11,191 bases of DNA from Phycisphaerales bacterium UBA966. Its GTDB lineage: Bacteria; Planctomycetota; Phycisphaerae; Phycisphaerales; SM1A02. A model generated the notes under the pieces. That model saw only the letters and a program-made list of their open reading frames with translations, was not told where the DNA came from and made no database searches. The stretch covers positions 740 through 11,930 of the forward strand of contig DBCE01000123.1 in NCBI GenBank assembly GCA_002292895.1, in the 5' to 3' direction. The position numbers and the translations under genes are program-made. This document shows positions 1 through 7,653 of the stretch, piece after piece. The stretch's first letter is position 1. Every line of letters starts with the position of its first letter.

Positions 1-1784
1 CCGACCGTGGCATGAAAGTCAATTGCCGCTGGCACAGTGATGTCGCGATCCAATGCCGCACGCACAATCGCCTCGCCCAGCGGATGCTCACTGGAGCGCT
101 CTGCTGAAGCTGCGGCTGTTAACAGCGTGCGTTCGTCCGCGCCGTTGACCACATGAATCTGCGAGACCACTGGTTTGCCAGCGGTGACGGTACCAGTCTT
201 ATCAAGGACGACAGCATTGACTCCGGAGAGCGCTTCGATAGCAGCCCCGCCCTTCATCAGAATGCCGCGGCGCGCCGCAACGCCCGTAGCCACCATGATG
301 GCCGTTGGCGTGGCGAGTCCAAGCGCGCACGGGCATGCAATAATCAGAACCGCAATAGCGCTGGTGAATGCCATTTCAATGGCAGCGGCCGTGGGGTCAG
401 ATTCCGCTGCAAACGCTCCGCGCCCAAGCGCAATCCATGCAACGAACGTGAATACTGCTGCACCAAGTACAGCAAAGGTGAACCACGCGCTCACGCGGTC
501 AGCAAGCCGCGCCACTGGGGCGCGATCAGATTGCGCATCCTGCACCATCTTGACGATTTGCTGCAGAACCGTATCGCCGCCAACCTTTTTTGCTCGCAAG
601 ACGATCGCGCCCACGCCGTTCAGTGTGCCCGCAAATACTTCGTCGCCCGCGCGTTTCGTCACCGGGACACTTTCACCAGTCAACATCGATTGATCAAGCT
701 CGGATGATCCCTCTTCAACCATTCCATCCACCGGAACGCGGTCGCCCGGGCGCACCACTACGAGGTCACCAATCACTACTTCCGCCACGGGAACGTCAAT
801 TTCTGCCGCATTGCGACGCACGCGCGCCATCGTGGGCTGCAGCGCGGCCAAGCCACGCACGGCATCACGCGTGCGGATGGTGGCGCGCATCTCCAGCCAA
901 CGACCAAGGAGAACCAGCGTGACGATGACGCCGGCAGCCTCGAAGTACACCGGCGGAAGAGCGGACGCGCGCCCCATGCGAGGGAAGAGTCCCGACACGA
1001 ATACGAAGGCGGACCACCCATACGCCGCACCCACACCGAGTGCAACCAACGAATCCATATTGGCGGTGCGCTGCCACATGCCCTTCCACGCGACGCGGAA
1101 GATGGCCGAGCCACACCACACAACGATTGGCGTGGCCAACGCCAGTTGTATGACCAACGAAAGAAACTGTGAATTCGTGCTCTGATGCTGATGTGCAAGC
1201 TTTGGGGCCACAGCAGCGCTTGGGTTGACCTGGGCATCCGCGCTCGCCGCATGCATCGCCTCTTGGGAAGCCCCTGCACCCCACAGGTGATGCGAACTCA
1301 TGGCAATCCAGATGAGTGGAATGCACAGGATCGCTGCAACGATCAACTTCAACCGCACCGATCGCATTTCCTTTCGAGTCCATGCGTCCAATTCTTCTAC
1401 GCGACTCGGAGCATCGGGATTGTGAACATGGGCGCCGGCGCTTGCATGGTGCGCGTGGTGCGATTCATGAGTGCTGTGCCTCCCATGCGCCGTATGCGAA
1501 TCACGAACCGCTCGTCCACTCGGATTCACCCGCGCCTGATACCCAGCCGCTTCGACCGCTTTCGCCAACTTGCGTGGATCCGCCTTTGCGGATTCGATCT
1601 TGACTTGCGCGCGCCCCATCATGAAATCAACCTGCGCATCAAGAACCCCGGGCTGCGCACGCAACACGCGCGTCACACTCGCCGCGCAGCTCGCGCAGGT
1701 CATGCCATCAACTTTCAGTTCACACACTTCGGTTCCAACAACCGGCGAACCTTCTGTGGAATGTGCAGGGCGCTCTTCAGTCAC
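1..1784 (-). CDS. copA: Copper-translocating P-type ATPase, CopA-like (3' end beyond the window)
   Basis: Translating the minus strand from GTG at 1784 gives 594 uninterrupted codons running off the left edge. Seen: one heavy-metal-associated domain (GMTCASC, residues 27-33), a His-rich linker (97-121), the first membrane helix near 145-163, an actuator TGES (369-372), the CPC metal site in a membrane helix (484-486), the phosphorylation motif DKTGT (Asp528) and an SEHP motif (His567). These are the P1B-1 Cu(I) ATPase hallmarks; such inner-membrane pumps export cytosolic Cu(I) using ATP. The GDGxND hinge and last two helices lie outside the window. The GTG is the first possible start: an in-frame TGA is at 1802-1800 and AAGGA lies 8 nt upstream. 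It is divergent from the pyrophosphatase gene. It is distinct from the CcoI ATPase in the cbb3 operon, so a general copper-export role is inferred. Silver transport is possible. Confidence 0.93.
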   Translation of the reverse strand, partial: MTEERPAHSTEGSPVVGTEVCELKVDGMTCASCAASVTRVLRAQPGVLDAQVDFMMGRAQVKIESAKADPRKLAKAVEAAGYQARVNPSGRAVRDSHTAHGRHSTHESHHAHHASAGAHVHNPDAPSRVEELDAWTRKEMRSVRLKLIVAAILCIPLIWIAMSSHHLWGAGASQEAMHAASADAQVNPSAAVAPKLAHQHQSTNSQFLSLVIQLALATPIVVWCGSAIFRVAWKGMWQRTANMDSLVALGVGAAYGWSAFVFVSGLFPRMGRASALPPVYFEAAGVIVTLVLLGRWLEMRATIRTRDAVRGLAALQPTMARVRRNAAEIDVPVAEVVIGDLVVVRPGDRVPVDGMVEEGSSELDQSMLTGESVPVTKRAGDEVFAGTLNGVGAIVLRAKKVGGDTVLQQIVKMVQDAQSDRAPVARLADRVSAWFTFAVLGAAVFTFVAWIALGRGAFAAESDPTAAAIEMAFTSAIAVLIIACPCALGLATPTAIMVATGVAARRGILMKGGAAIEALSGVNAVVLDKTGTVTAGKPVVSQIHVVNGADERTLLTAAASAERSSEHPLGEAIVRAALDRDITVPAAIDFHATV

Positions 1785-1889
1785 TTTTTTGATCCTTGCT
1801 CACTGCAGATCTGTTGTTGATCACCCGCTAGACGCATCCACTAGCACGCAGTCGAATTGTACGGCGACCAACATTGCTACCCTGCTCAC
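1785..1889. promoter_or_regulatory. Divergent intergenic region between copA-like and ppa
   Basis: About 105 bases separate the GTG of the copper ATPase from the preferred ATG of the pyrophosphatase. Promoters for both genes are expected here because the genes diverge. I found no convincing -35/-10 pair and no clear copper-regulator operator; short palindromes such as the one at 1806-1813 are too small to interpret. The role is inferred from gene orientation only. Confidence 0.35.
1793..1797 (-). promoter_or_regulatory. Ribosome binding site of the CopA-like gene
   Basis: Minus-strand AAGGA sits 8 nt before the GTG at 1784 and just after the in-frame TGA at 1802-1800. It supports the non-ATG start. 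Confidence 0.7.
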
Positions 1890-2561
1890 ATGGGCGTCCC
1901 CACATACTTTCGATCCCGTCCGCACCCGTGGCATGGTTTGCCCGTCGGGCCAGATGCACCCCACGTCGTCAACGCGTTCATTGAGATCACGCCGTTCGAC
2001 GTAGTGAAGTACGAAATTGAGAAGTCATCGGGCTACCTACGCGTGGACCGACCACAACGTTTTTCGAGCACTCCCCCCACGCTCTATGGATTCGTACCAC
2101 GCACGCTCTGCGGAGCCGAAGTAGCCAATCTCTTCGGTGCGCACGATCCACGCGCCGCCGATCGCGTTCGAGCCATTCGCGCAACAGGGCATCAATTTGA
2201 GGCTGACGGAGATGCACTGGATATCTGCGTCTTCAGCGAACGCCCGGTCGATCGCAGTGAAATTATTGCCGAGGCGGTGGTGGTTGGCGGCCTCACCATG
2301 CTTGACGGTGGTACCGCTGATGACAAGATCGTGGCCGTCCTGAAGGATGACGCAGTGTGGGGCAGCGCGCGTGCCATCGAAGATCTGCCTGCGGCGCTGG
2401 TCGAACGACTCGTGCACTACTTCTCAACCTACAAGATGCGCCCTGGGCATCCATCCGCCGCCGAGGTGCTTGGCACATACGGCGTTGCCCATGCACACGC
2501 GGTCATTGCTGCATCCATCCGAGACTATGACCGAGCCATTGCCGACGTCACCGTGCGGTAG
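1890..2561 (+). CDS. ppa: Family I soluble inorganic pyrophosphatase
   Basis: Hydrolyses pyrophosphate to two phosphates in the cytoplasm, pulling biosynthetic reactions forward. With the ATG at 1890 the protein has 223 residues. All the known active-site positions of family I enzymes can be matched: Glu32, Lys40, Glu42, Arg54, Tyr66, the metal-binding DGDALD (Asp106, 108, 111), DGGTADDK (Asp139, Asp144, Lys146) and Tyr181-Lys182. It is longer than the roughly 175-residue E. coli type, with extra residues at both ends and near 75-105. An in-frame TTG at 1857 would add 11 residues. I prefer 1890 because it is ATG, but neither site has a good Shine-Dalgarno. It ends 17 bp from the convergent YCII-SRPBCC gene. 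A functional link to copper or the oxidase is not evident. Confidence 0.92.
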   Translation: MGVPTYFRSRPHPWHGLPVGPDAPHVVNAFIEITPFDVVKYEIEKSSGYLRVDRPQRFSSTPPTLYGFVPRTLCGAEVANLFGAHDPRAADRVRAIRATGHQFEADGDALDICVFSERPVDRSEIIAEAVVVGGLTMLDGGTADDKIVAVLKDDAVWGSARAIEDLPAALVERLVHYFSTYKMRPGHPSAAEVLGTYGVAHAHAVIAASIRDYDRAIADVTVR

Positions 2562-2578
2562 TCACGCACACGCAGCAA

Positions 2579-3406
2579 TCACAAGTTAATGATGCCCTTG
2601 CGATCCGGCGTGCGCTCGCGCAGATCGGTGCCGTGCTCTAACACGCTCTTGAGATTGGTGAGGTAGAAGGCCCAACCCTCGCGACAGCCGATGTACGCCT
2701 GCTCCAATTGGCGGAAGTCACTGCTTGGATGCATGCGCTGCTCAAGTTCAATGGTGACGCGGCCGTCTGCCAAGTGTGGAGTCACCCGGAACTCCACCCA
2801 ACCCTTTCCGCTGTACCACCCAAGCCGGATGCGATGCGGAGCCTCAGTGCGCAGAACGTCGTTGTCTTCACTCTGCTCTTCCGTAGAAAAGACACCACGC
2901 TCATCACAGGCGCCAACACACATCCACGTCATCCGAAGCTTCGCGCCGTGCTCAAGGGAAACGTCGCGCGGCCACTGCCGACCATCATGCGTCCACGCAT
3001 CGGCCTTAGCAAGAAACCATCGCTCCAAGCCATCGCATGTGGCCAACATGCGCCACGCGTTCACGGCATCGGTGCGAATGTGGATCACCTGCGTGAACCC
3101 GAACCAATCGCGCGTGGAGCCCGTTCCAAACAGACTCATGCGCCAGGCCTGCACCTCGCACGTGAACACGCCCGCTGCGACGGCTGGATCTTCGCGCATG
3201 CGCTCTTCAGCCTGCGTGGCGCTGTCATGCGGAAAGACCACTACGCCCAAGGCGCCGTCTTCCGAAGGACCCGCCATCACGACATGTCCAGCCGATACCA
3301 AGCCTTGCAGGAACGCCAAGTGCTTTCCGAGGGCCCCAAGTTCATCAATCGATGGGTCGCGATGGAAGTTCGGTCGGACGGGTCGAAGAAATGCAATCGC
3401 TGCCAT
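2579..3406 (-). CDS. Two-domain protein: YCII-like domain plus SRPBCC/AHSA1-like domain
   Basis: A 275-residue soluble protein. Residues about 1-92 resemble the YCII family (ferredoxin-like fold, seen in DGPF/YciI proteins); residues about 100-265 resemble SRPBCC proteins of the activator-of-Hsp90-ATPase-like (AHSA1) group, including the typical late segment GWAFYLTNLKSVLEHG and the following DLRE. SRPBCC domains form a hydrophobic ligand pocket; the substrate here is unknown. I chose the ATG at 3406 because the YCII fold begins directly there (MAAIAFLRPVRP); the open frame continues to 3538 but that part is Cys/His/Arg-rich and lies opposite ccoS in another frame. The start lies inside ccoS, 62 bp before its stop, with no clear Shine-Dalgarno, so translation is probably coupled to ccoS. 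It is the last gene of the oxidase operon. Whether it serves the oxidase is unknown. Confidence 0.82.
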   Translation of the reverse strand: MAAIAFLRPVRPNFHRDPSIDELGALGKHLAFLQGLVSAGHVVMAGPSEDGALGVVVFPHDSATQAEERMREDPAVAAGVFTCEVQAWRMSLFGTGSTRDWFGFTQVIHIRTDAVNAWRMLATCDGLERWFLAKADAWTHDGRQWPRDVSLEHGAKLRMTWMCVGACDERGVFSTEEQSEDNDVLRTEAPHRIRLGWYSGKGWVEFRVTPHLADGRVTIELEQRMHPSSDFRQLEQAYIGCREGWAFYLTNLKSVLEHGTDLRERTPDRKGIINL

Positions 3407-3629
3407 GTGTGCAAGGTAGTGCCGGGGGAAGCGCCAATGGGGCGTTGAGGTCCCACAATGCGGATGATGCGGTTGATCCGGATGCCGCTGGTGCGTCCTC
3501 CAGCAACATTCGCAGTGGCGGCGTGTCCAAATCCTCAAACTGATCCGTGCGCGCAGCCCAAATGAACGCTAAAAGCGCCGCACTGGCGACTAGCAACGCC
3601 ACTGGAATGGCAATGGTCAGGAGGGTCAT
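3345..3629 (-). CDS. ccoS: cbb3 oxidase maturation protein CcoS with extended C-terminus
   Basis: A 94-residue small membrane protein. Residues 3-24 form one hydrophobic helix, followed by the family signature AFIWAARTDQFEDLD (21-35) and TPPLRML (36-42). CcoS is needed for insertion of cofactors (haem and CuB) into the catalytic subunit of cbb3 oxidase, though its mechanism is not known. The ATG overlaps the stop of the SafE-CcoI gene (ATGA at 3629-3626), and GAGG lies about 8 nt upstream. Family members usually end soon after the RML segment; here about 45 further residues, rich in Ala, Pro and Ser, follow. The last 62 bp also encode the start of the YCII-SRPBCC protein, so the tail may exist mainly because of that overlap. 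Confidence 0.88.
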   Translation of the reverse strand: MTLLTIAIPVALLVASAALLAFIWAARTDQFEDLDTPPLRMLLEDAPAASGSTASSALWDLNAPLALPPALPCTHGSDCISSTRPTELPSRPID

Positions 3630-6600
3630 CGGGTCGCCCTCACAGTGACGGCGGGTTTCGACACTACCGATGGTCGAACCACTGCAGGCAGGATTGGTAA
3701 AAATCGCGGCATACGCAATGCAACGGCAGTGACCGTCAGGCCGCTCAGGGGCATCAAGATTGCAGCGATCAGCGGATTGATCGTCCCGGTTGCCGCAAGT
3801 GCCGCGCCAGCGATGTTGTACGCAAGGCTCACTGCAAAATTCACATGGATCGTGCGCATGGTGCGCCGGGCGCCATCAACCAACGCCGTCACTTGCTCAA
3901 GGCCGCCCCCTGTGAGGGCTACGTCAGCTCGCGCCACCGTTGCATACGCGCCTTGCCGCACGGCGATGCCCACATCCGCCGCGGCCATCGCCGGAAGGTC
4001 ATTGACGCCATCTCCCACCATCACCACAGGGCGTCTTGCAAGTGCGGTAACTATTTCCATTTTCCGTTCGGGGGTGCAAGCGCCGTCGCAACATGCACGA
4101 TCAATGCCGATCACGCTGGCAACGCGCTGTGCAAGAGCCGGCAGGTCACCCGATGCAAGGCGTATATCCCAGCCGTTCTCCACAAAGCTTTGAACAAGCG
4201 CGCGTGCATCCGGACGCACCGGGTCGCCAATGCCAAGTACGGCGCGCATCGAACTGCCAACTGCAACAAACGCGGGCGAAAGGCCTTCTTGAACCATTGC
4301 CGCCGCGTCCGCCACCAATGCCGGATCAGCACGGACCGCGGATTCTTCAAGAAATGCTGCGCTTCCAACCATCACCACCTCGCCTGCAATGATGCCTTGA
4401 ATTCCACGCCCAGCCACCTCGCAGACGGTGTGCTCAACCGTCACTCCACATGCAGCCACGATGGCGTCATCGCCTCCTGCGCTGCACTCCACCCGCTCAG
4501 CTTCTGCCGGTACCGATGCCGTCAACGCATCCGCGCCATACGAAGCAATCGCCTTTGCGATCGGATGAATACTTGACCGCTCCAGTAACGCAGCGAGTGC
4601 CATCGCTCGTCTGTCACCACGGGTGCGCACAACGGTCATCGTTCCAACGGTCACCGTTCCGGTCTTATCAAGAACCAGTGTTCCTGCGGACGCAAGCCGC
4701 TCCAGAACGTCCCCGCCACGCACCAGAATTCCTGCGCGCGCTGCCTTGCCGAGCGATGCAACCATCGTCAAAGGCGTGGCCAAACCCAACGCGCATGGGC
4801 ATGTCACCACCAGCATGGCAATCACAATGCCTGGCACGCGTGCTGGGTCGATGCGCCACCAAACAACGCCGACAATTGCCGTCAATACAAGCACAACAAT
4901 GAGAAACCACCCTGCAATTCGGTTTGCAAATTCCACCACGGGAGGTCGCTTTCCAGCCGCATCCTCCACCATTCGTGAAATCGCTGCGGCACGTGTGGCA
5001 TCACCGGACGCCGTCACGCACAGTTCGATTGGCGCAGCAATAGCACGGGTACCAGCGAACACCGCGCCACCGCATGGCACGTGCACCGGCCGTGCCTCGC
5101 CAGTCAATAGTTGCAGATCAATGTGCGCGTCACCACCATGCAATGATCCATCGGCTGGTATCTGGTCACCCGCGGCAACACGAACCATGTCACCCATTCG
5201 CAGCGCCTCCGCAGGAATCTCCGCAAGTGCGCCATCTGCTTCCACGCGAAATGCGGTCTGCGGAACCAGGGCACATAGCAATTCAATTTCATGACGCGCA
5301 TTCCGTTGTTGTCGGAACTGCACAAATCGCCCAACCAGAAGCAAGAACACCAACATCGACACACTCTCGAGATACACGCCCGGCTTGCTTGCGGCAGTCA
5401 TGGCTGCACCACCAAGCAGACCAGCAAGCAGTGCTATCGCAATGGGCAGATCCATATGCGGTGTACGCGTTCGAATCGAGTTCCAGGCGTTGCGAAGGTA
5501 GATGCGCCCCGGGATCAGCACCGTCAGAGCCGCCAGTCCAACACTGGTCCACTGCAAATACTGGCGTGTATGGTCATCCATCCATGCCAACTGCGCGCCG
5601 TACAAGGCAAATGCAATTGCCATGACGTTGGCTGATATTGCCGCCGAAATCCCAATATCAACCAACCATCGTCGATCCTGACGGCGCCACTCCTCCCGCG
5701 AAGCAAGCGTGCCGAGCGGCCGTACTTGATATCCAAGATCAGAAATCCGCTCCGCGATGCGCGACAATGCAATTGATTCTGGCAGCCACTCCAGCACGAT
5801 TACCGATCGTCCAAGATCAACCCGCGATGCCAGCAGCCCCTTGTCGAGACGCGGTAACGATTCCAGCAACCAAAGACATGCCCCGCACTTCATGCCGTCG
5901 ATGCGCAATTCACATCGCGCGCGTCCGTCTCCAATCAATGCCACATGTCGCGCTTGAAAGTCTGGATGATCTAAGTACACCGCTGAACCCTGTCGGATTG
6001 GTCGATTTCCGTGCGCGTTCGCGGCGCGCTGCAGTTGGTAGTACTCCTGTAAGCCGCATGAGTGCAGCGCGGTCCACACCGCCTGACAACCACCGCAGCA
6101 GAAAGATGGCTGATCTTTCATTACCAAGGACTCTGGTACCGGCAATCCGCAATGTGTGCAAACGCAATCTCGATGGGTCGCTGCTGGCGGGTCGTGGGTG
6201 CTGGCATCACCGACACGGCTGAGTGTCGCGCCGGCAGCCTGTGCCGCATTGATTGGCGGAACCGCCATAGTCATGGCGCATGACCTTCCTGACAGCACGC
6301 TGGCCGCACCGGCGTGGTCAGCAGCGTGGACTTTGTTGGCGTGTCGCCTGAAGAAGGTGGTTTCACCTTCCGCATTGACGTCATCACCCCCGTCGACTGT
6401 GTGCCCCGCCGCGATGCTCTGCTCCGTGAGCCGTTGGGCGATCGGAACCGCTCTGCCCGCGCGCATTCCGGCGGTGTGCACGCCAACAGCCACCATGGCA
6501 ACTCCGGCAAACGCCGCCAACACCCTGCGCTGGCCGTGTCCAAGCGCGGCGATTCCAGCACCAAGCAGTGCAAGAATCGGCACAGTTCCAGCCCAGAATG

Positions 6601-7117
6601 CCAACATGACCAACCCGCCTTCAAGCGCTGAACCAGTGCCCGCAGCAACCAGCGCGAACGCCCACAACCAACCGCACGGAAGCAGTGGCGTTGCCAATCC
6701 AATCACGGCAGCGCGCCGAACGGGTGGCATCGAAGCGGCGGCTCGATGAACTGCACTTACTGCGCGCTGCAGCCACGCTGGAAGCGAGGACCGCCCGGCG
6801 TCCACGCCCGATGCGGAAAGCAACAACGCAACTCCGCACAGTGCCACGGCAATGCCGGCTACCACCGCTGTCACCTGCTGCAGCCCAACCAACGCGCCCC
6901 CCGCATCCAAGAGAGAGCCAATTCCACCTGCAGCAAGTCCAACAATGACATATGACATCGCACGCGCAACGTGATACGTGCCGGTTGCCATCATGCTGCG
7001 CCGTCCGCCGCATTCACCTGCCCCACCACAGAACGCTGCAATACCGCCGCACATTCCTGCGCAGTGAGAACTGCCAACAAGGCTCGCCAGGAAAACGCTT
7101 CCAGCAAGCGCAATCAC
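3626..7117 (-). CDS. ccoI: Fusion: SafE/DsbD-like membrane domain plus CcoI/FixI copper ATPase
   Basis: A 1163-residue protein in one open frame. Residues about 1-218 are a polytopic membrane domain of the TauE/SafE or DsbD_2 type, with signature GSSHCAGMCGG (15-25). Residues about 219-317 are a low-complexity linker. The rest is CcoI/FixI: Cys-rich N-terminal motif (CTHC at 320-323, CCGGC at 340-344), HMA domain GMKCGAC (408-414), actuator TGEA (672-675), CPC (773-775), DKTGT (Asp817), SIHP (His851) and GDGVND (1035-1040). CcoI moves copper across the inner membrane for the CuB centre of cbb3 oxidase; neighbouring SafE-like genes in other operons are normally separate. The last helix has MPLSG (1122-1126), where many copper ATPases have a second Ser. 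The GTG start overlaps the ccoH stop (GTGA), with GGAG upstream; the stop overlaps ccoS. An additional internal start giving a free ATPase (for example near Met281-Met284) cannot be excluded. Confidence 0.93.
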   Translation of the reverse strand: MIALAGSVFLASLVGSSHCAGMCGGIAAFCGGAGECGGRRSMMATGTYHVARAMSYVIVGLAAGGIGSLLDAGGALVGLQQVTAVVAGIAVALCGVALLLSASGVDAGRSSLPAWLQRAVSAVHRAAASMPPVRRAAVIGLATPLLPCGWLWAFALVAAGTGSALEGGLVMLAFWAGTVPILALLGAGIAALGHGQRRVLAAFAGVAMVAVGVHTAGMRAGRAVPIAQRLTEQSIAAGHTVDGGDDVNAEGETTFFRRHANKVHAADHAGAASVLSGRSCAMTMAVPPINAAQAAGATLSRVGDASTHDPPAATHRDCVCTHCGLPVPESLVMKDQPSFCCGGCQAVWTALHSCGLQEYYQLQRAANAHGNRPIRQGSAVYLDHPDFQARHVALIGDGRARCELRIDGMKCGACLWLLESLPRLDKGLLASRVDLGRSVIVLEWLPESIALSRIAERISDLGYQVRPLGTLASREEWRRQDRRWLVDIGISAAISANVMAIAFALYGAQLAWMDDHTRQYLQWTSVGLAALTVLIPGRIYLRNAWNSIRTRTPHMDLPIAIALLAGLLGGAAMTAASKPGVYLESVSMLVFLLLVGRFVQFRQQRNARHEIELLCALVPQTAFRVEADGALAEIPAEALRMGDMVRVAAGDQIPADGSLHGGDAHIDLQLLTGEARPVHVPCGGAVFAGTRAIAAPIELCVTASGDATRAAAISRMVEDAAGKRPPVVEFANRIAGWFLIVVLVLTAIVGVVWWRIDPARVPGIVIAMLVVTCPCALGLATPLTMVASLGKAARAGILVRGGDVLERLASAGTLVLDKTGTVTVGTMTVVRTRGDRRAMALAALLERSSIHPIAKAIASYGADALTASVPAEAERVECSAGGDDAIVAACGVTVEHTVCEVAGRGIQGIIAGEVVMVGSAAFLEESAVRADPALVADAAAMVQEGLSPAFVAVGSSMRAVLGIGDPVRPDARALVQSFVENGWDIRLASGDLPALAQRVASVIGIDRACCDGACTPERKMEIVTALARRPVVMVGDGVNDLPAMAAADVGIAVRQGAYATVARADVALTGGGLEQVTALVDGARRTMRTIHVNFAVSLAYNIAGAALAATGTINPLIAAILMPLSGLTVTAVALRMPRFLPILPAVVRPSVVSKPAVTVRATR

Positions 7118-7653
7118 TGCCCACTCTCCGCCGCATGCTGCGACTGGAATTCAACAGTTCGCCGCACGCGATCGCAGAAGCGACTGCCATGCCACTCCAC
7201 GGTGCTTCGAATCTCCCATTGCCCGCCAATTCGAATCGGTAACTCTGCCGAATATTGACCTGCGCCATCATGCGCCAGCACAAGTGCCACCCTCGCATCG
7301 CCATCAAGAATCGGAATCACATCCGCATGAACAATCGCTCCTTCGATTGGCATTCCGTGCTTATCTGCGACGGACAATTGCAAACGAGCGCGCCCCGCAT
7401 GCGCGTGCGACGCAACGACATTCGGCGTCACTACCCAGCGCAGCACGCCATTCATAGCTAACTGCTTCTTCCACTCGTCCCATGCAGCGCCCTTGCGGTA
7501 GTAGTCGGGCTCCGCAGCAGTGGCTCCGCGATCATTCACTGCCAGGGTTACCACCAGAACCGCTGCAGTCACCACTGCAGCCAGCATGAACACCGGCACA
7601 AATGCCCAGCGATTGGCGACAAGCGACCGCAACACTATGACACCCTGCGTCAT
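7114..7653 (-). CDS. ccoH: FixH/CcoH family cbb3 oxidase assembly protein
   Basis: A 179-residue protein with a short N-terminal cytoplasmic part, one membrane helix at about 17-39 and a periplasmic domain. The family signature EPDYYRKG is at 48-55. CcoH stays associated with cbb3 oxidase and is needed for its assembly or stability. The ATG at 7653 overlaps the ccoG stop (ATGA) and is preceded by AGGAG about 7 nt upstream; the stop overlaps the GTG of the SafE-CcoI gene. The periplasmic part (about 75-179) is a small beta-rich domain as in other FixH proteins. Its position between ccoG and ccoI is the canonical GHIS order. Confidence 0.9.
   Translation of the reverse strand: MTQGVIVLRSLVANRWAFVPVFMLAAVVTAAVLVVTLAVNDRGATAAEPDYYRKGAAWDEWKKQLAMNGVLRWVVTPNVVASHAHAGRARLQLSVADKHGMPIEGAIVHADVIPILDGDARVALVLAHDGAGQYSAELPIRIGGQWEIRSTVEWHGSRFCDRVRRTVEFQSQHAAESGQ

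Noticed and set aside
153..707. Long plus-strand open frames opposite the CopA-like gene (also 811-1820)
   Set aside because: The minus strand encodes a full motif-rich P1B ATPase here; the plus-strand products are Arg/Ala/His-rich with no recognisable domain and look like antisense shadows in GC-rich DNA.
1806..1813. Palindrome CAGATCTG as a possible operator for a copper regulator
   Set aside because: Eight bases are expected by chance; no matching half-sites or promoter elements at the right spacing were found.
2562..2578. Possible bidirectional terminator between the convergent ppa and YCII-SRPBCC genes
   Set aside because: The 17-bp gap has no stem-loop followed by a T-run; any terminator must lie inside coding sequence or be Rho-type.
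2691..3448. Plus-strand open frames of over 240 codons opposite the YCII-SRPBCC gene
   Set aside because: The minus-strand protein has clear family signatures; the opposite-strand frames do not and lack good start sites.
3407..3538. N-terminal extension of the YCII-SRPBCC protein up to 3538
   Set aside because: These 44 residues are Cys/His/Arg-rich, lie fully over ccoS in another frame, and precede the natural start of the YCII fold.
3845..4576. Plus-strand open frame of about 240 codons opposite CcoI
   Set aside because: It lies wholly inside the ATPase P-domain coding region and has no domain signature.
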